This document shows positions 1 through 7,574 of a stretch of DNA of 64,000 bases, one piece after another; within the stretch, counting starts at the first letter, position 1, and each line of letters starts with the position of its first letter. The position numbers were made by a program, and so were the translations under genes. The notes beneath the pieces are model-generated. The model searched no databases. It was not told the DNA's origin and saw nothing but the letters and a program-made list of their open reading frames with translations. Origin of the DNA: Endozoicomonas sp. NE40 (GTDB lineage Bacteria > Pseudomonadota > Gammaproteobacteria > Pseudomonadales > Endozoicomonadaceae); NCBI RefSeq assembly GCF_040549045.1, contig NZ_JBEWTB010000002.1, forward strand, positions 4,018,501-4,082,500, given 5' to 3'.

Positions 1-1578
1 TCGTGCAGAGGCTGGAATATAGGGTTCCAGAAAGTCATATAACAGAGTGCCGCCACGCTCCATCGTAAGAATTACCTCGCAGGGAGCCCGGGATATTTTT
101 TCTCCCATTTGTCTCAAGGCATCCTGTTGTTGCTGCAGATATTTCCAGTAAATGATTCCGGCACCCTCCCTGTGGCGATGACCTTTTCGAATCAATTCAA
201 TTCGTCTGCATACTTCGTCAGGTTCCAGATCCGGTGATTCAAGAAAGTCAGGGGTTAGTGCTTCTGGTTGTGCAATAAATATCTCCGGATTAGTGATACG
301 AACGACATTTAACTGTTCAAAAGGCGTTTGATTATGTGGCTGCTTATTTTGGGCTGGCAAAACCTCAGTTTCTGATGTTTTTTTAACGATTTTACAGGGC
401 TGTGGGGGATAGTTTATAAAATTTGGCAGTCGTTTTTGGGCAGTTACGTCTTTCAGCTTCTCCATTCTGGATTGGCTGTCACGGGAAGCCTTTTCTGACG
501 ACGTTGTTGAATCGGGTGTGTCTTCAGGTTTGATAGAAACCGTTTTTTCACTCAGGCTCTCAAGGGCCTGATATCGCCCTGCCATCAGATTCCTGAGTGT
601 CCCTCTCGGTCCTTCATCACTGTATAACTGAAGAAGCCCCTTTTCAGAGTGAATGACGTTAACAGGAACGGTTTGATTTTCACCATATTCAAGATATTTA
701 TCTACATCTTCTCCATGCAAGAAGGGTGTTTTTACGGAATGGAAATGAATGAAGCTATTATTAGATACAATCGTTTCCTGTTTCTTTCTTTGAGAATTTA
801 CGAATTCAGGAGATGTAACTATTGTTTGTTGCATTACATAAAGATGGAGTTCAGTACTAGTCTCCAATTTAGCGCCAGCTCTCTCCAGTTTTTCAGTATA
901 CTCGGAAAGATGCCTTAAAATGTATAACATTTGCCCACCAGTGACAGACACTTCTACAAGACCTATTCGCCGATATCCCTGATCGTAGGCTTCCTGAATC
1001 TGCCTCAGCAGATATTCCATAGTTGCGGCCCAGGTGTTTTCCTCGAGTTTCGCAGTTGATATTACAGCTTTCGGGCGCCCCTTCTCTGGAATATAGGTTT
1101 CAAGACAGTCGTATAAAAATGTACCACCCCGTTCCATCGTGAATATAATTTCACTGGGGTGTTTGGCGACTTCTTCACCAAGGGCTTTCAGGGCTGTTTG
1201 TTGCGCTTTCAGGTATTCCCAGTAGATCAGTCCCCCATCTTGTTTGCCACGTTGCCCCTTGCGAACATGCTTAATGTGTTTTTGTAATTCCTTGGGGGCG
1301 GCAGTGCCTATGTAGTCTGGGTGCAGCATATCAGGGGATTTAAGATATTTTTCCGGATCAGGAATACGTATCACCTTCAATCGTTTAAAGGCTGCCCCCC
1401 GCTGGTCACCGGTTAAATCAGGTGAGTCAAATTCAGTATTGTGAGTCGGAGACTCAGGTAACTTTTTGCTAGAAGGCTGACCGTCACAGGTCTCCCCAGC
1501 CGCTTCTTCGGTTGGATGTGGGCGTTTAATGTTGTAAGGCTTGTTAATAAGCGGATTGCTGGAAATGTGTGCGTCCAT
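1..1578 (-). CDS. Tandem phosphoribosyltransferase-like domain protein (3' end beyond window)
   Basis: An open minus-strand frame of 526 codons runs from an ATG at 1578 off the left edge. I translated it by hand and found no stop. It contains two copies of one unit about 358 residues apart. Each has an Ile-Tyr-Trp-(E/K)-Tyr-Leu helix followed by Met-Glu-Arg-Gly-Gly, at residues 148-152 and 506-510. Copy 1 continues to V-E-V-S-V-T-G-G-Q at residues 208-216, which resembles the PRPP-binding loop of type I phosphoribosyltransferases but has Glu-Val in place of the usual acidic pair. An acidic, Ser/Pro-rich, probably disordered N-terminus (about 65 residues) and a linker separate the units. Copy 2 is cut off just after its first motif. 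The fold assignment is an inference from motif shape, and the substrate is unknown. The upstream neighbour is a decayed transposase. Confidence 0.6.
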   Translation of the reverse strand, partial: MDAHISSNPLINKPYNIKRPHPTEEAAGETCDGQPSSKKLPESPTHNTEFDSPDLTGDQRGAAFKRLKVIRIPDPEKYLKSPDMLHPDYIGTAAPKELQKHIKHVRKGQRGKQDGGLIYWEYLKAQQTALKALGEEVAKHPSEIIFTMERGGTFLYDCLETYIPEKGRPKAVISTAKLEENTWAATMEYLLRQIQEAYDQGYRRIGLVEVSVTGGQMLYILRHLSEYTEKLERAGAKLETSTELHLYVMQQTIVTSPEFVNSQRKKQETIVSNNSFIHFHSVKTPFLHGEDVDKYLEYGENQTVPVNVIHSEKGLLQLYSDEGPRGTLRNLMAGRYQALESLSEKTVSIKPEDTPDSTTSSEKASRDSQSRMEKLKDVTAQKRLPNFINYPPQPCKIVKKTSETEVLPAQNKQPHNQTPFEQLNVVRITNPEIFIAQPEALTPDFLESPDLEPDEVCRRIELIRKGHRHREGAGIIYWKYLQQQQDALRQMGEKISRAPCEVILTMERGGTLLYDFLEPYIPASAR

Positions 1579-1708
1579 TGCTGATCACCGAGCGAGTTAA
1601 TTTTTAATAATATTTTTTGACAGCGTTGCTTTGTAGAAGTTCAACGTCAGATTGAAATAGCAGTCACGTTAGTTAATAAAAAGGCGGTGTCAACACGGCA
1701 AAACATGA

Positions 1709-2285
1709 TCATAAATCTATCAGTCCGAGAACCTTCATCATGTAGTCTTCGTCCCAGCCACACGTCTTTCGCTTGTTCTTGATACCTGCTTTCACTGAAG
1801 TGTCCAGTTTGAGAAGGTTAAGCGCCACTTGCCTGGCAACTCAAGGTTTTCAGTGGCAAAACCTTCTCTGGCTCTGCAACGGTCTTCATCAAAAGCAACG
1901 TCAAGAACCCAATGCAGTTGAATCTCAACCAGCCAGTGCCTCCTGGTGGCATGAAGCACCTCCTCAGCAGACAGTTGGCGACTGGATATAAAGTAGCGAA
2001 TCAACGTGCTTCCTTTATCCTTCTTGCGGCTGTCCAACTGGACAGCGGCTATGGTTCTGGCTTCCCAGGATGAGGCATTTGAACCTTCGGCAATATCGGT
2101 TATGACCCAGCAGCGACGATGCTCAACACGACCATGCTCTTTGCCTTCCTGCCCCGCAAAAGCTAACCCCGGTGCATCTTCGGGATTATCTTGCCAATAT
2201 TGATCAAAGGTCCGGATCTGCTCACCATAAAGCTTTTTCTGGTTGCCTTGTTTTACGGTAATTTCTGCGTTTGTGCAGTTTTATC
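1709..2285 (-). pseudogene. Decayed ISAs1-family transposase, C-terminal half
   Basis: The minus strand encodes the C-terminal half of an ISAs1/H-repeat-type DDE transposase in two frames. The first part runs from a V-K-Q-G-N-Q-type motif near 2265 through RRHWLVEIQLHWVLDVAF, the conserved family signature around the catalytic Glu, and on through DEDRCRAREG. Near 1838-1845 the reading shifts frame and resumes as ALNLLKLDTS, then KRKTCGWDEDYMMKVL, ending at a TGA at 1709-1711. The N-terminal half with the first catalytic Asp residues is absent, so the copy cannot be active. The yigL promoter region lies directly upstream of the remnant, so the insertion trimmed this locus. Family assignment is confident; the exact 5' boundary is not. 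Confidence 0.75.
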
Positions 2286-2371
2286 CATACTATGAATTAG
2301 TACTTAATTGCCAAATTGCCATAGCTCGGGTTCAATATGGTTTGAAAACTCCTGTTGAACCCGAGGTAGGC

Positions 2372-3175
2372 ATGCATTCAGTTGTTGTTTCAGATCTGGA
2401 CGGAACGCTTCTTAACAGTCAGCACGAAATCACCCCACACACCAGACAGGTGATTCGTCGTTTACATGACGCAGGTATCAAGTTTGTGTTTGCAACCGGG
2501 CGTCACCATATTGATGTGGGCAGGCTGGCTGATGAACTGGACATCAGCATGTATTTGATTACTGCCAATGGTGCCAGGGTGCATAATCCGTCCGGTCAGA
2601 TCATTATTCGTCATGATATTTTCCCGGAGCAGGTGCCGGAGCTGATCGACATGGGGCGGGAGTTTCAGGGTAAAGTGTTGACCAATGTGTATCAGGAAGA
2701 CTCCTGGTTTATTGAAGAACGACACGAGACGGTTGATCAGTTCAGCGATGTGAACAAGTTTGCTTACCAGTTGCAGAACCTCGACTCTGTGAACACAACA
2801 GGCGTCAGCAAGATCTTTTATCTGGCGGAAAAGCACGAAGACCTGCTGCCGCTGGAGCAGCGCATCAAGGATGAAATGGGTGACAGCGTGAGTATGACGT
2901 TCTCTCTGCCAATCTGTCTTGAAGTCATGGCTCCCGGTGTCTGCAAGGGTGTGGCCCTGGCAGAGGTATTAAGGCTCAAAGGGCATCAGTTTAAAGATAC
3001 CATCGCTTTCGGCGACGGTATGAATGACTATGAAATGTTGCAGGGAGTGGATAAAGGTCTGCTGATGGGCAATGCAGACCAGAAGCTCAGGGCATTGCTG
3101 CCAGATCATGAAGTGATTGGTCACTGTGATGATGATGCGGTCGCAGAGTTTCTTGAGCGGCATTACGCGCATTAA
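2372..3175 (+). CDS. yigL: HAD-superfamily (Cof-type) phosphatase, YigL-like
   Basis: A 267-residue member of the Cof subfamily of HAD hydrolases, most like YigL, which dephosphorylates sugar phosphates and pyridoxal phosphate in the cytosol. Visible motifs are SDLDGTLLNS at the N-terminus (nucleophile and acid Asp), FATGRHHIDVG with the motif II region, SKIFYL and LEVMAPGVCKGVAL in the cap and motif III region, and AFGDGMNDYEML for Mg2+ binding. The frame is open 43 codons further upstream, but that part enters the transposase remnant. The ATG at 2372 follows GAGGTAGG at good spacing and matches the family N-terminus. A stem-loop follows the stop. Substrate preference within the family cannot be read from the sequence. 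Confidence 0.85.
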   Translation: MHSVVVSDLDGTLLNSQHEITPHTRQVIRRLHDAGIKFVFATGRHHIDVGRLADELDISMYLITANGARVHNPSGQIIIRHDIFPEQVPELIDMGREFQGKVLTNVYQEDSWFIEERHETVDQFSDVNKFAYQLQNLDSVNTTGVSKIFYLAEKHEDLLPLEQRIKDEMGDSVSMTFSLPICLEVMAPGVCKGVALAEVLRLKGHQFKDTIAFGDGMNDYEMLQGVDKGLLMGNADQKLRALLPDHEVIGHCDDDAVAEFLERHYAH

Positions 3176-3194
3176 CTGGTAAGTCTGTTTGTTG

Positions 3195-3233
3195 CTCAGG
3201 GTCTATATTGCTTCTTTGTAAATTTACCCTGAG
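3195..3233 (+). terminator. Stem-loop after yigL
   Basis: CTCAGGGT and ACCCTGAG form a perfect 8-bp stem 19 bases after the yigL stop, with a 23-base loop. A short T-rich stretch follows. This is a plausible but not strong intrinsic terminator. Confidence 0.4.
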
Positions 3234-3598
3234 TTAACTTTTTAAAGGCATTTGCCATTTATGAAATTTATTTTCCTCCGTTTTTTATTCCCAGTATTAT
3301 TTCAATAAGCACATGGTACGGATCGCATCAGAGCATATTATAGGTAATCGATCTGGCACAATGAGCCCAGAGCAGTAAAAAGACGACCAAGGTCTTGTAA
3401 AATGCTTCAACACTCAAGAGCAGAGGTGCGTAGGCTAACAATGTACCAACGGGTTAAGGCTCAAATTAGGGCCATTGATTTTTAAATACAGTTGTCTGAA
3501 TATAGATACAGGGCGGCTACCTATAATCAAGAGTAAGCATCAAGCATGCAGAACATCAGGCTATTGGTTTTAATAACTAAAAGCCGGAACAGTTAATA
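3234..3598. other. Gene-free spacer before the C58 protease gene
   Basis: About 365 bases with no convincing reading frame on either strand. Composition becomes more A+T-rich toward the protease gene. I see no RNA gene. Decayed mobile DNA is possible but I could not recognise a family. Confidence 0.4.
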
Positions 3599-4237
3599 GT
3601 GTTATGCCTATGCTTATTCGTTATCTTAGATGATTATTTCAGCATGTTTCACTATTTTGAAAAAATCTTTTCCACATCAAATAGGTATTCAGTGAGTGTT
3701 CTATGGAATAAAAAAAACTTGGAACCTGTTTTCGACGATAATTTTGGTATTTGCGCTGGCATGGTAGTTACATGGATAAAAAAATGCATCGCTTCAAACG
3801 GAAAGGGTGTTCAAAGTGCTGATGAACTGGATATGAAGGCAATCTCAATTATCCAAGGAGCCTATATGATGTTTACCCCGCATTCTGATGAAACCCAAAA
3901 CGTTACTAGCATGGATTTCTTGTTAGGAAGTCAAAATCTTATTGTTTTGGATTATGAATCTGGATTAATGTTTGGCAGCATAAACCATGTCTATGAATAT
4001 GTGCAGAAGAATTCTGGATATTTTTATTTATCATGTCGTGGCAGTGATAAGAGAAGTCACGCGATTGGCTTATGGCACAACAATGAGACTGTGGAAATGC
4101 TTGATCCTGAGCATGGACTTTTCAGGTGTAATAATCTAACGCAGTTTTTAGTTCAGTTGAGCAGTTTCATCCAATTTATAATAAGTAAAGGATACAACCG
4201 TGATTGGAGTCTCTACAAGATTGGACTGGAGGCTTAG
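3599..4237 (+). CDS. YopT/AvrPphB-like (peptidase C58) cysteine protease, putative effector
   Basis: A 212-residue protein with the spacing and context of a clan CA, family C58 protease. The motifs are GICAGMVVTWIKKC (catalytic Cys52), RSHAIGLWHNN (His154) and MLDPEHGLFRC (Asp169); family members cut host membrane-anchored or immune-signalling proteins after injection by a T3SS. These positions count from the GTG at 3599. An ATG at 3644 (residue 16) is an alternative start, and neither has a strong ribosome-binding site. There is no signal peptide or membrane segment. The gene is more A+T-rich than its neighbours, stands alone and follows a transposase remnant, all consistent with horizontal acquisition. 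Effector status is an inference; the triad is seen directly. A chaperone is not visible next to it. Confidence 0.7.
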   Translation: MLCLCLFVILDDYFSMFHYFEKIFSTSNRYSVSVLWNKKNLEPVFDDNFGICAGMVVTWIKKCIASNGKGVQSADELDMKAISIIQGAYMMFTPHSDETQNVTSMDFLLGSQNLIVLDYESGLMFGSINHVYEYVQKNSGYFYLSCRGSDKRSHAIGLWHNNETVEMLDPEHGLFRCNNLTQFLVQLSSFIQFIISKGYNRDWSLYKIGLEA

Positions 4238-4242
4238 TAACT

Positions 4243-4465
4243 ATGGAGGGTTACGCTTCAAAACCGCTGAAAATGTTCTCTCTCGATGAATTCGCCAATC
4301 ACTTTGTCGTGAATTTTTTCTGAGCGTGAAAAACAGATTGGGAACTGTCGACATTATCTCTTTAGGAACCAGCCAGATCTGAAGGCTTTACTATTAGACA
4401 TAGGCCAAAATAGCCATCATTATAGAAGCAACTATTATCAAAAGCGTTTATTGAAAGGGAACTCA
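4243..4465 (+). other. Possible frameshifted gene relic (low confidence)
   Basis: A short frame from ATG 4243 (26 codons, MEGYASKPLKMFSLDEF at its start) stops just after a run of six T at 4314-4319. Removing one T would join it to about 50 open codons that continue, without a stop, in the frame of the next gene. Both halves look protein-like (LFRNQPDLKALLLDIG in the second). It may be a decayed gene or chance. Confidence 0.2.
4289..4319 (+). terminator. Terminator-like hairpin after the C58 gene
   Basis: AATTCGC pairs with GTGAATT (one G-U) across a 13-base loop, and the right arm runs into TTTT. It lies 52 bases after the protease stop. It is also consistent with coding sequence of the possible relic, so the assignment is tentative. 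Confidence 0.4.
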
Positions 4466-4969
4466 ATGAGCATCGAAGTGGGCGATCATTTACCCGATAT
4501 CACCATTCACGAATACATTGCAGAAGCCTCCAAATACGATCAGGTAGGTCCCAAGGCCTGGAGGCTGCCTGATCTTGCCCATAAAAAGAAAGTGGTCGCC
4601 ATAGGGGTGATCGGTGCATTTATGCCGATTTGTACCAGCAACCACCTGCCAGGTTATCTGGAAATGGAAGATGACTTTAAGGCCAGAGGGGTGGATGAAA
4701 TCTGGTGTATTTCAGTCAACGACCCCTTTGTATTACATGCCTGGGCAGAAAGCCTGAATATCAATGGACGCATGCGCATGCTGGGAGATGGCTCTGCCGA
4801 GCTGGTGACATTGATGGATGTCACCCTGGATCTGTCAGCGAGAGGGATGGGTGTGCGTTCCGACCGCTTTGCCATGGTGGTTGATAATGGTGAGATTATT
4901 CACTTCTATCGGGAAGAAACGGGCTGTTTCTGCCTGACCTCTGCTGAGAATGTACTGAAAAAACTGTGA
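4466..4969 (+). CDS. Peroxiredoxin, Prx5-like, with altered active-site motif
   Basis: A 167-residue protein matching Prx5/AhpC-TSA redoxin enzymes, cytosolic thiol peroxidases that reduce peroxides. The family context is clear: GAFMPICTSNHLPGYLE, then VDEIWCISVNDPFVLHAWAE, then VRSDRFAMVVDNG with the conserved Arg. The peroxidatic Cys is Cys56. In the usual P-x-x-x-(T/S)-x-x-C motif the Pro is Ile49 and the Thr/Ser is Met53, so both conserved partners of the cysteine are missing. A G-C-F-C pair near the C-terminus could supply a resolving Cys. The ATG at 4466 follows GAAAGGGAA and is preferred to an upstream TTG. Whether it still reduces peroxides is open. Confidence 0.85.
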   Translation: MSIEVGDHLPDITIHEYIAEASKYDQVGPKAWRLPDLAHKKKVVAIGVIGAFMPICTSNHLPGYLEMEDDFKARGVDEIWCISVNDPFVLHAWAESLNINGRMRMLGDGSAELVTLMDVTLDLSARGMGVRSDRFAMVVDNGEIIHFYREETGCFCLTSAENVLKKL

Positions 4970-5111
4970 GTGCATTTCGTTCCTGTGTTGAAACTTCACC
5001 CTTGATTAGCACTAACTACGTATACCTTTAACTGTCAATAGATGGTTATATGCCGCTCAATTTCGCTCTTATTTGTCACTACTAATAAATCGCGTCGGAG
5101 CGCGGCAGACA

Positions 5112-6788
5112 GTGGAACTTGACCTTATTGCGCTTTTAGAAAAAAGCGCCCCCCTGTTGATTTTTTTAAACCTGTTTTTAGGCTATGTGGTAGGTAAAAT
5201 TACCATAGGATCGTTTCAGATCGGGTCAACCACAGGGGTGTTGTTAGTCGGGCTGCTGTTTGGTCATTTCGGTTTTTCGGCCATGGAAGGGCTCGATACC
5301 ATTGGCTTTATTCTGTTTATTTTCTGTGTCGGCCTTCAGACCGGCCCCCGCTTTTTCAGTGTCTTCCTCGAAGATGGTGCCAAATACATTGCCCTGGCAG
5401 CCATTGTTGCGCTTGCCGCTATGGCCATTACCCTGATTCTGTCTCACTTGCAGGGCATATCAGCCCCTATGTCTGCGGGTATTATGGCAGGTTCTCTGAC
5501 CAGTACGCCTGCGCTGATTGGTGCTCAGGACGCTATTCGTAATACGCTGGTGGAGTCGTCCGAGATGACGCAGATGGCGCTGTCGGATATTGGTGTGGGT
5601 TATGCACTGACGTATATTCTTGGCACGGTTGGCCTGTTGGTGATGATCAATTATACACCGGCCATGCTGGGTGTTGACCTGAAGAAAGAAGCCAAAAAAG
5701 TCGCTGTAGCCAAAGGGCTTGAGAAAAATATTAAAAGGCATACTGAGCTACCTATTGTGCGGGTATTCCGGCTGGATGAAGAACGTATCGGGCAGTTTGA
5801 TGGTAAAACACTGCGGCAGCTGGCATTGCAGGAACGTACTGGTTGTCTGATCGATAAGATTCGCCGTAATGGCAGCATCTTTGAACCTGATGGTGACACC
5901 GCGCTGGTGGAGGGCGACTCCATTGCCCTGGTGGGACGCCCCCGGGAGATATATAAGTTTCCCTACGAACTCGGACAGGAAATCTTCGACAGCGAACTGC
6001 TGGATTATGAGTTTGGTTCTCAGGAAGTCGTGGTAATCAATCCCCATATTGCCGGAATGCGGTTGCAGGATGTGGGTATTGATGCCCTGTACGGTTGTTT
6101 TGTCAGTAAGGTCAGCCGTTCCCAGATTGAAATGCCAATTAACGACGACCTTCAGTTATCCCGTGGCGATGTGCTGGAAATCAGTGGTGAGAAAGGTCGC
6201 CTTGAACGTCTGACTGAACGACTGGGTTATGCCGATGAGCAGTCCCATATTACCGACGTTATTACCTTTACCTTTGGTATTGTCGCCGGTCTGTTGATTG
6301 GCCATCTGATTGTTAAAGTCGGCAATATTGATATCACTCTGGGTAATGCCGGTGGACTGCTGCTGTCGGGTATCACTATTGGTCACATGCGCAGTAATTA
6401 CCCAACCTTTGGTCGTGTACCACCGGCAGCCACTTATGTGCTGATGGAAATTGGTCTGATGTTCTTTATGGCTAATATTGGCCTGAGTGCCGGTGATGGT
6501 ATTGTCAATGCCCTGATGAATATTGGCCCAATGATTCTGCTCAGCGGGATGATTATTATGATTGTGCCAGTCATGGTAGGCTACCTGTTCGGTCATTATG
6601 TGCTGAAGCTGAACGTGGCACTGTTGCTGGGCGCATTGACCGGAGCCCGCACCAGTACCGCCGCCCTGAACATTTTGACAGAAGAAGCAAAAAGCAATGT
6701 ACCAGCTCTCAGTTATGCAGGTACCTACGCTTTTGCCAATGTATTTATGACGCTGGCAGGCACAGTACTGGTCAGTTTGCCCTTATAA
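5112..6788 (+). CDS. AspT/YidE/YbjL-family transporter with RCK_C domains
   Basis: A 558-residue integral membrane protein of the AspT/YidE/YbjL antiporter-like family. Two repeated membrane halves (about residues 10-170 and 380-558) flank a cytosolic pair of RCK_C/TrkA_C domains (about 190-360), seen as RTGCLIDKIRRNG...GDSIALVG and GCFVSKVSRSQIEMP...GDVLEISG. The repeated GxxxGxLTSTPAL / GALTGARTSTAALN motifs occur once per half. Related proteins exchange aspartate for alanine, but the substrate here cannot be assigned. The start is uncertain: GTG 5112 has GGAG upstream and gives the usual length; a TTG at 5073 is also open. It is followed 27 bases later by the HlyU-like gene. Confidence 0.8.
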   Translation: MELDLIALLEKSAPLLIFLNLFLGYVVGKITIGSFQIGSTTGVLLVGLLFGHFGFSAMEGLDTIGFILFIFCVGLQTGPRFFSVFLEDGAKYIALAAIVALAAMAITLILSHLQGISAPMSAGIMAGSLTSTPALIGAQDAIRNTLVESSEMTQMALSDIGVGYALTYILGTVGLLVMINYTPAMLGVDLKKEAKKVAVAKGLEKNIKRHTELPIVRVFRLDEERIGQFDGKTLRQLALQERTGCLIDKIRRNGSIFEPDGDTALVEGDSIALVGRPREIYKFPYELGQEIFDSELLDYEFGSQEVVVINPHIAGMRLQDVGIDALYGCFVSKVSRSQIEMPINDDLQLSRGDVLEISGEKGRLERLTERLGYADEQSHITDVITFTFGIVAGLLIGHLIVKVGNIDITLGNAGGLLLSGITIGHMRSNYPTFGRVPPAATYVLMEIGLMFFMANIGLSAGDGIVNALMNIGPMILLSGMIIMIVPVMVGYLFGHYVLKLNVALLLGALTGARTSTAALNILTEEAKSNVPALSYAGTYAFANVFMTLAGTVLVSLPL

Positions 6789-6815
6789 ACGGGTAGTAGA
6801 AAAAGGAGAGCCGGA

Positions 6816-7100
6816 GTGGGATTTTTCTCAAAGTTGTTTGGTCTGGATAAGGAATCTGAGCAGCCTGAAACAGTGGTTGAACCCGTTGATTACCAGGGCT
6901 TTCAGATTTATGCCGAAGCCAAGGCCGTCAGTTCGCAGTTTCAGGTGAATGGGCGCATCTGCAAAGAGATCGACGGTGAGCTGAAAACCCATGACTTTAT
7001 TCGCTCCGACCTGTTTATGATGCCGGAAGATGCTAATGAGGTGATGCTGCGCAAAGCCAGAATGTTTATCGACCAGATGGGCGAAGGCATCTTTGATTGA
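6816..7100 (+). CDS. hlyU: HlyU-family protein
   Basis: A 94-residue protein beginning MGFFSKLFG, with YQGFQIYAEA and GRICKEIDGELKTHDFIRSD, as in the HlyU family (not the ArsR-type HlyU of Vibrio) often annotated as a transcriptional activator. The biochemical role of this family is poorly known. The GTG start at 6816 follows AAAAGGAGAG at good spacing. It probably shares a transcript with the upstream transporter. It converges on the T3SS chaperone operon, with only 9 bases between the stops. Confidence 0.7.
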   Translation: MGFFSKLFGLDKESEQPETVVEPVDYQGFQIYAEAKAVSSQFQVNGRICKEIDGELKTHDFIRSDLFMMPEDANEVMLRKARMFIDQMGEGIFD

Positions 7101-7109
7101 AGGCAGCCT

Positions 7110-7574
7110 CTAAGGCGTAACCGGCTTGAACATCTCATCGAAGCCGTCGGCCAGTTTCTGCTGGGCTTCGGCTTCTTTTTTCATTTCCAGTTCTGGCAGA
7201 AGTTGTTCGGCGACATCCAGCAGGTTGGCGACCATGTTATCCAGCATCTCAACCGTGGTGTTTTCTGACGTAGCCCGATGCGACAGTACAATGCGTTCGC
7301 CAATGGTGTCCCAGCCCAGCGCCGCTCCCCGGGTTTCAAGGGCGTAAGCATTAAGCTTCATGGCGGTTTCCAGCCGTTTTCTGCGAATTTCTCCACTGCC
7401 AATGGATGTCATCTCAATAATGATAAACAGGTCGTCACAGTAGGCAGGCGCTTCCAGAGTGACTGGAAACAGATTGTTAAAAGTAAACGCACAAACTCTT
7501 CCACTGTCGTCTGTGGCAGAACGATCCAGTCCGGCCTGCTGCATCCATGCTTCCAGTAGTTCAATGCCTGTCAT
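7110..7574 (-). CDS. CesT-type (class I) T3SS chaperone
   Basis: A 154-residue acidic protein with the Tir chaperone/CesT pattern: an N-terminal LLEAWMQQAGL helix, a hydrophobic beta core ending IIIEMTSIG, then LNAYALETRGAALGWD, ERIVLSHRA and a C-terminal helix ending in NLLDVAEQLLPEL. Such proteins dimerise in the cytosol, hold the N-terminal part of an effector partly unfolded and deliver it to the T3SS ATPase. Its ATG overlaps the stop of the 544-residue gene (ATGA), so the two are almost certainly translated together and that protein is the likely client. The C-terminus is rich in Glu/Lys. Confidence 0.75.
   Translation of the reverse strand: MTGIELLEAWMQQAGLDRSATDDSGRVCAFTFNNLFPVTLEAPAYCDDLFIIIEMTSIGSGEIRRKRLETAMKLNAYALETRGAALGWDTIGERIVLSHRATSENTTVEMLDNMVANLLDVAEQLLPELEMKKEAEAQQKLADGFDEMFKPVTP

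Noticed and set aside
649..918. Plus-strand open frame of 89 codons
   Set aside because: It lies antisense within the well-supported tandem-PRTase gene and has no coding signals of its own.
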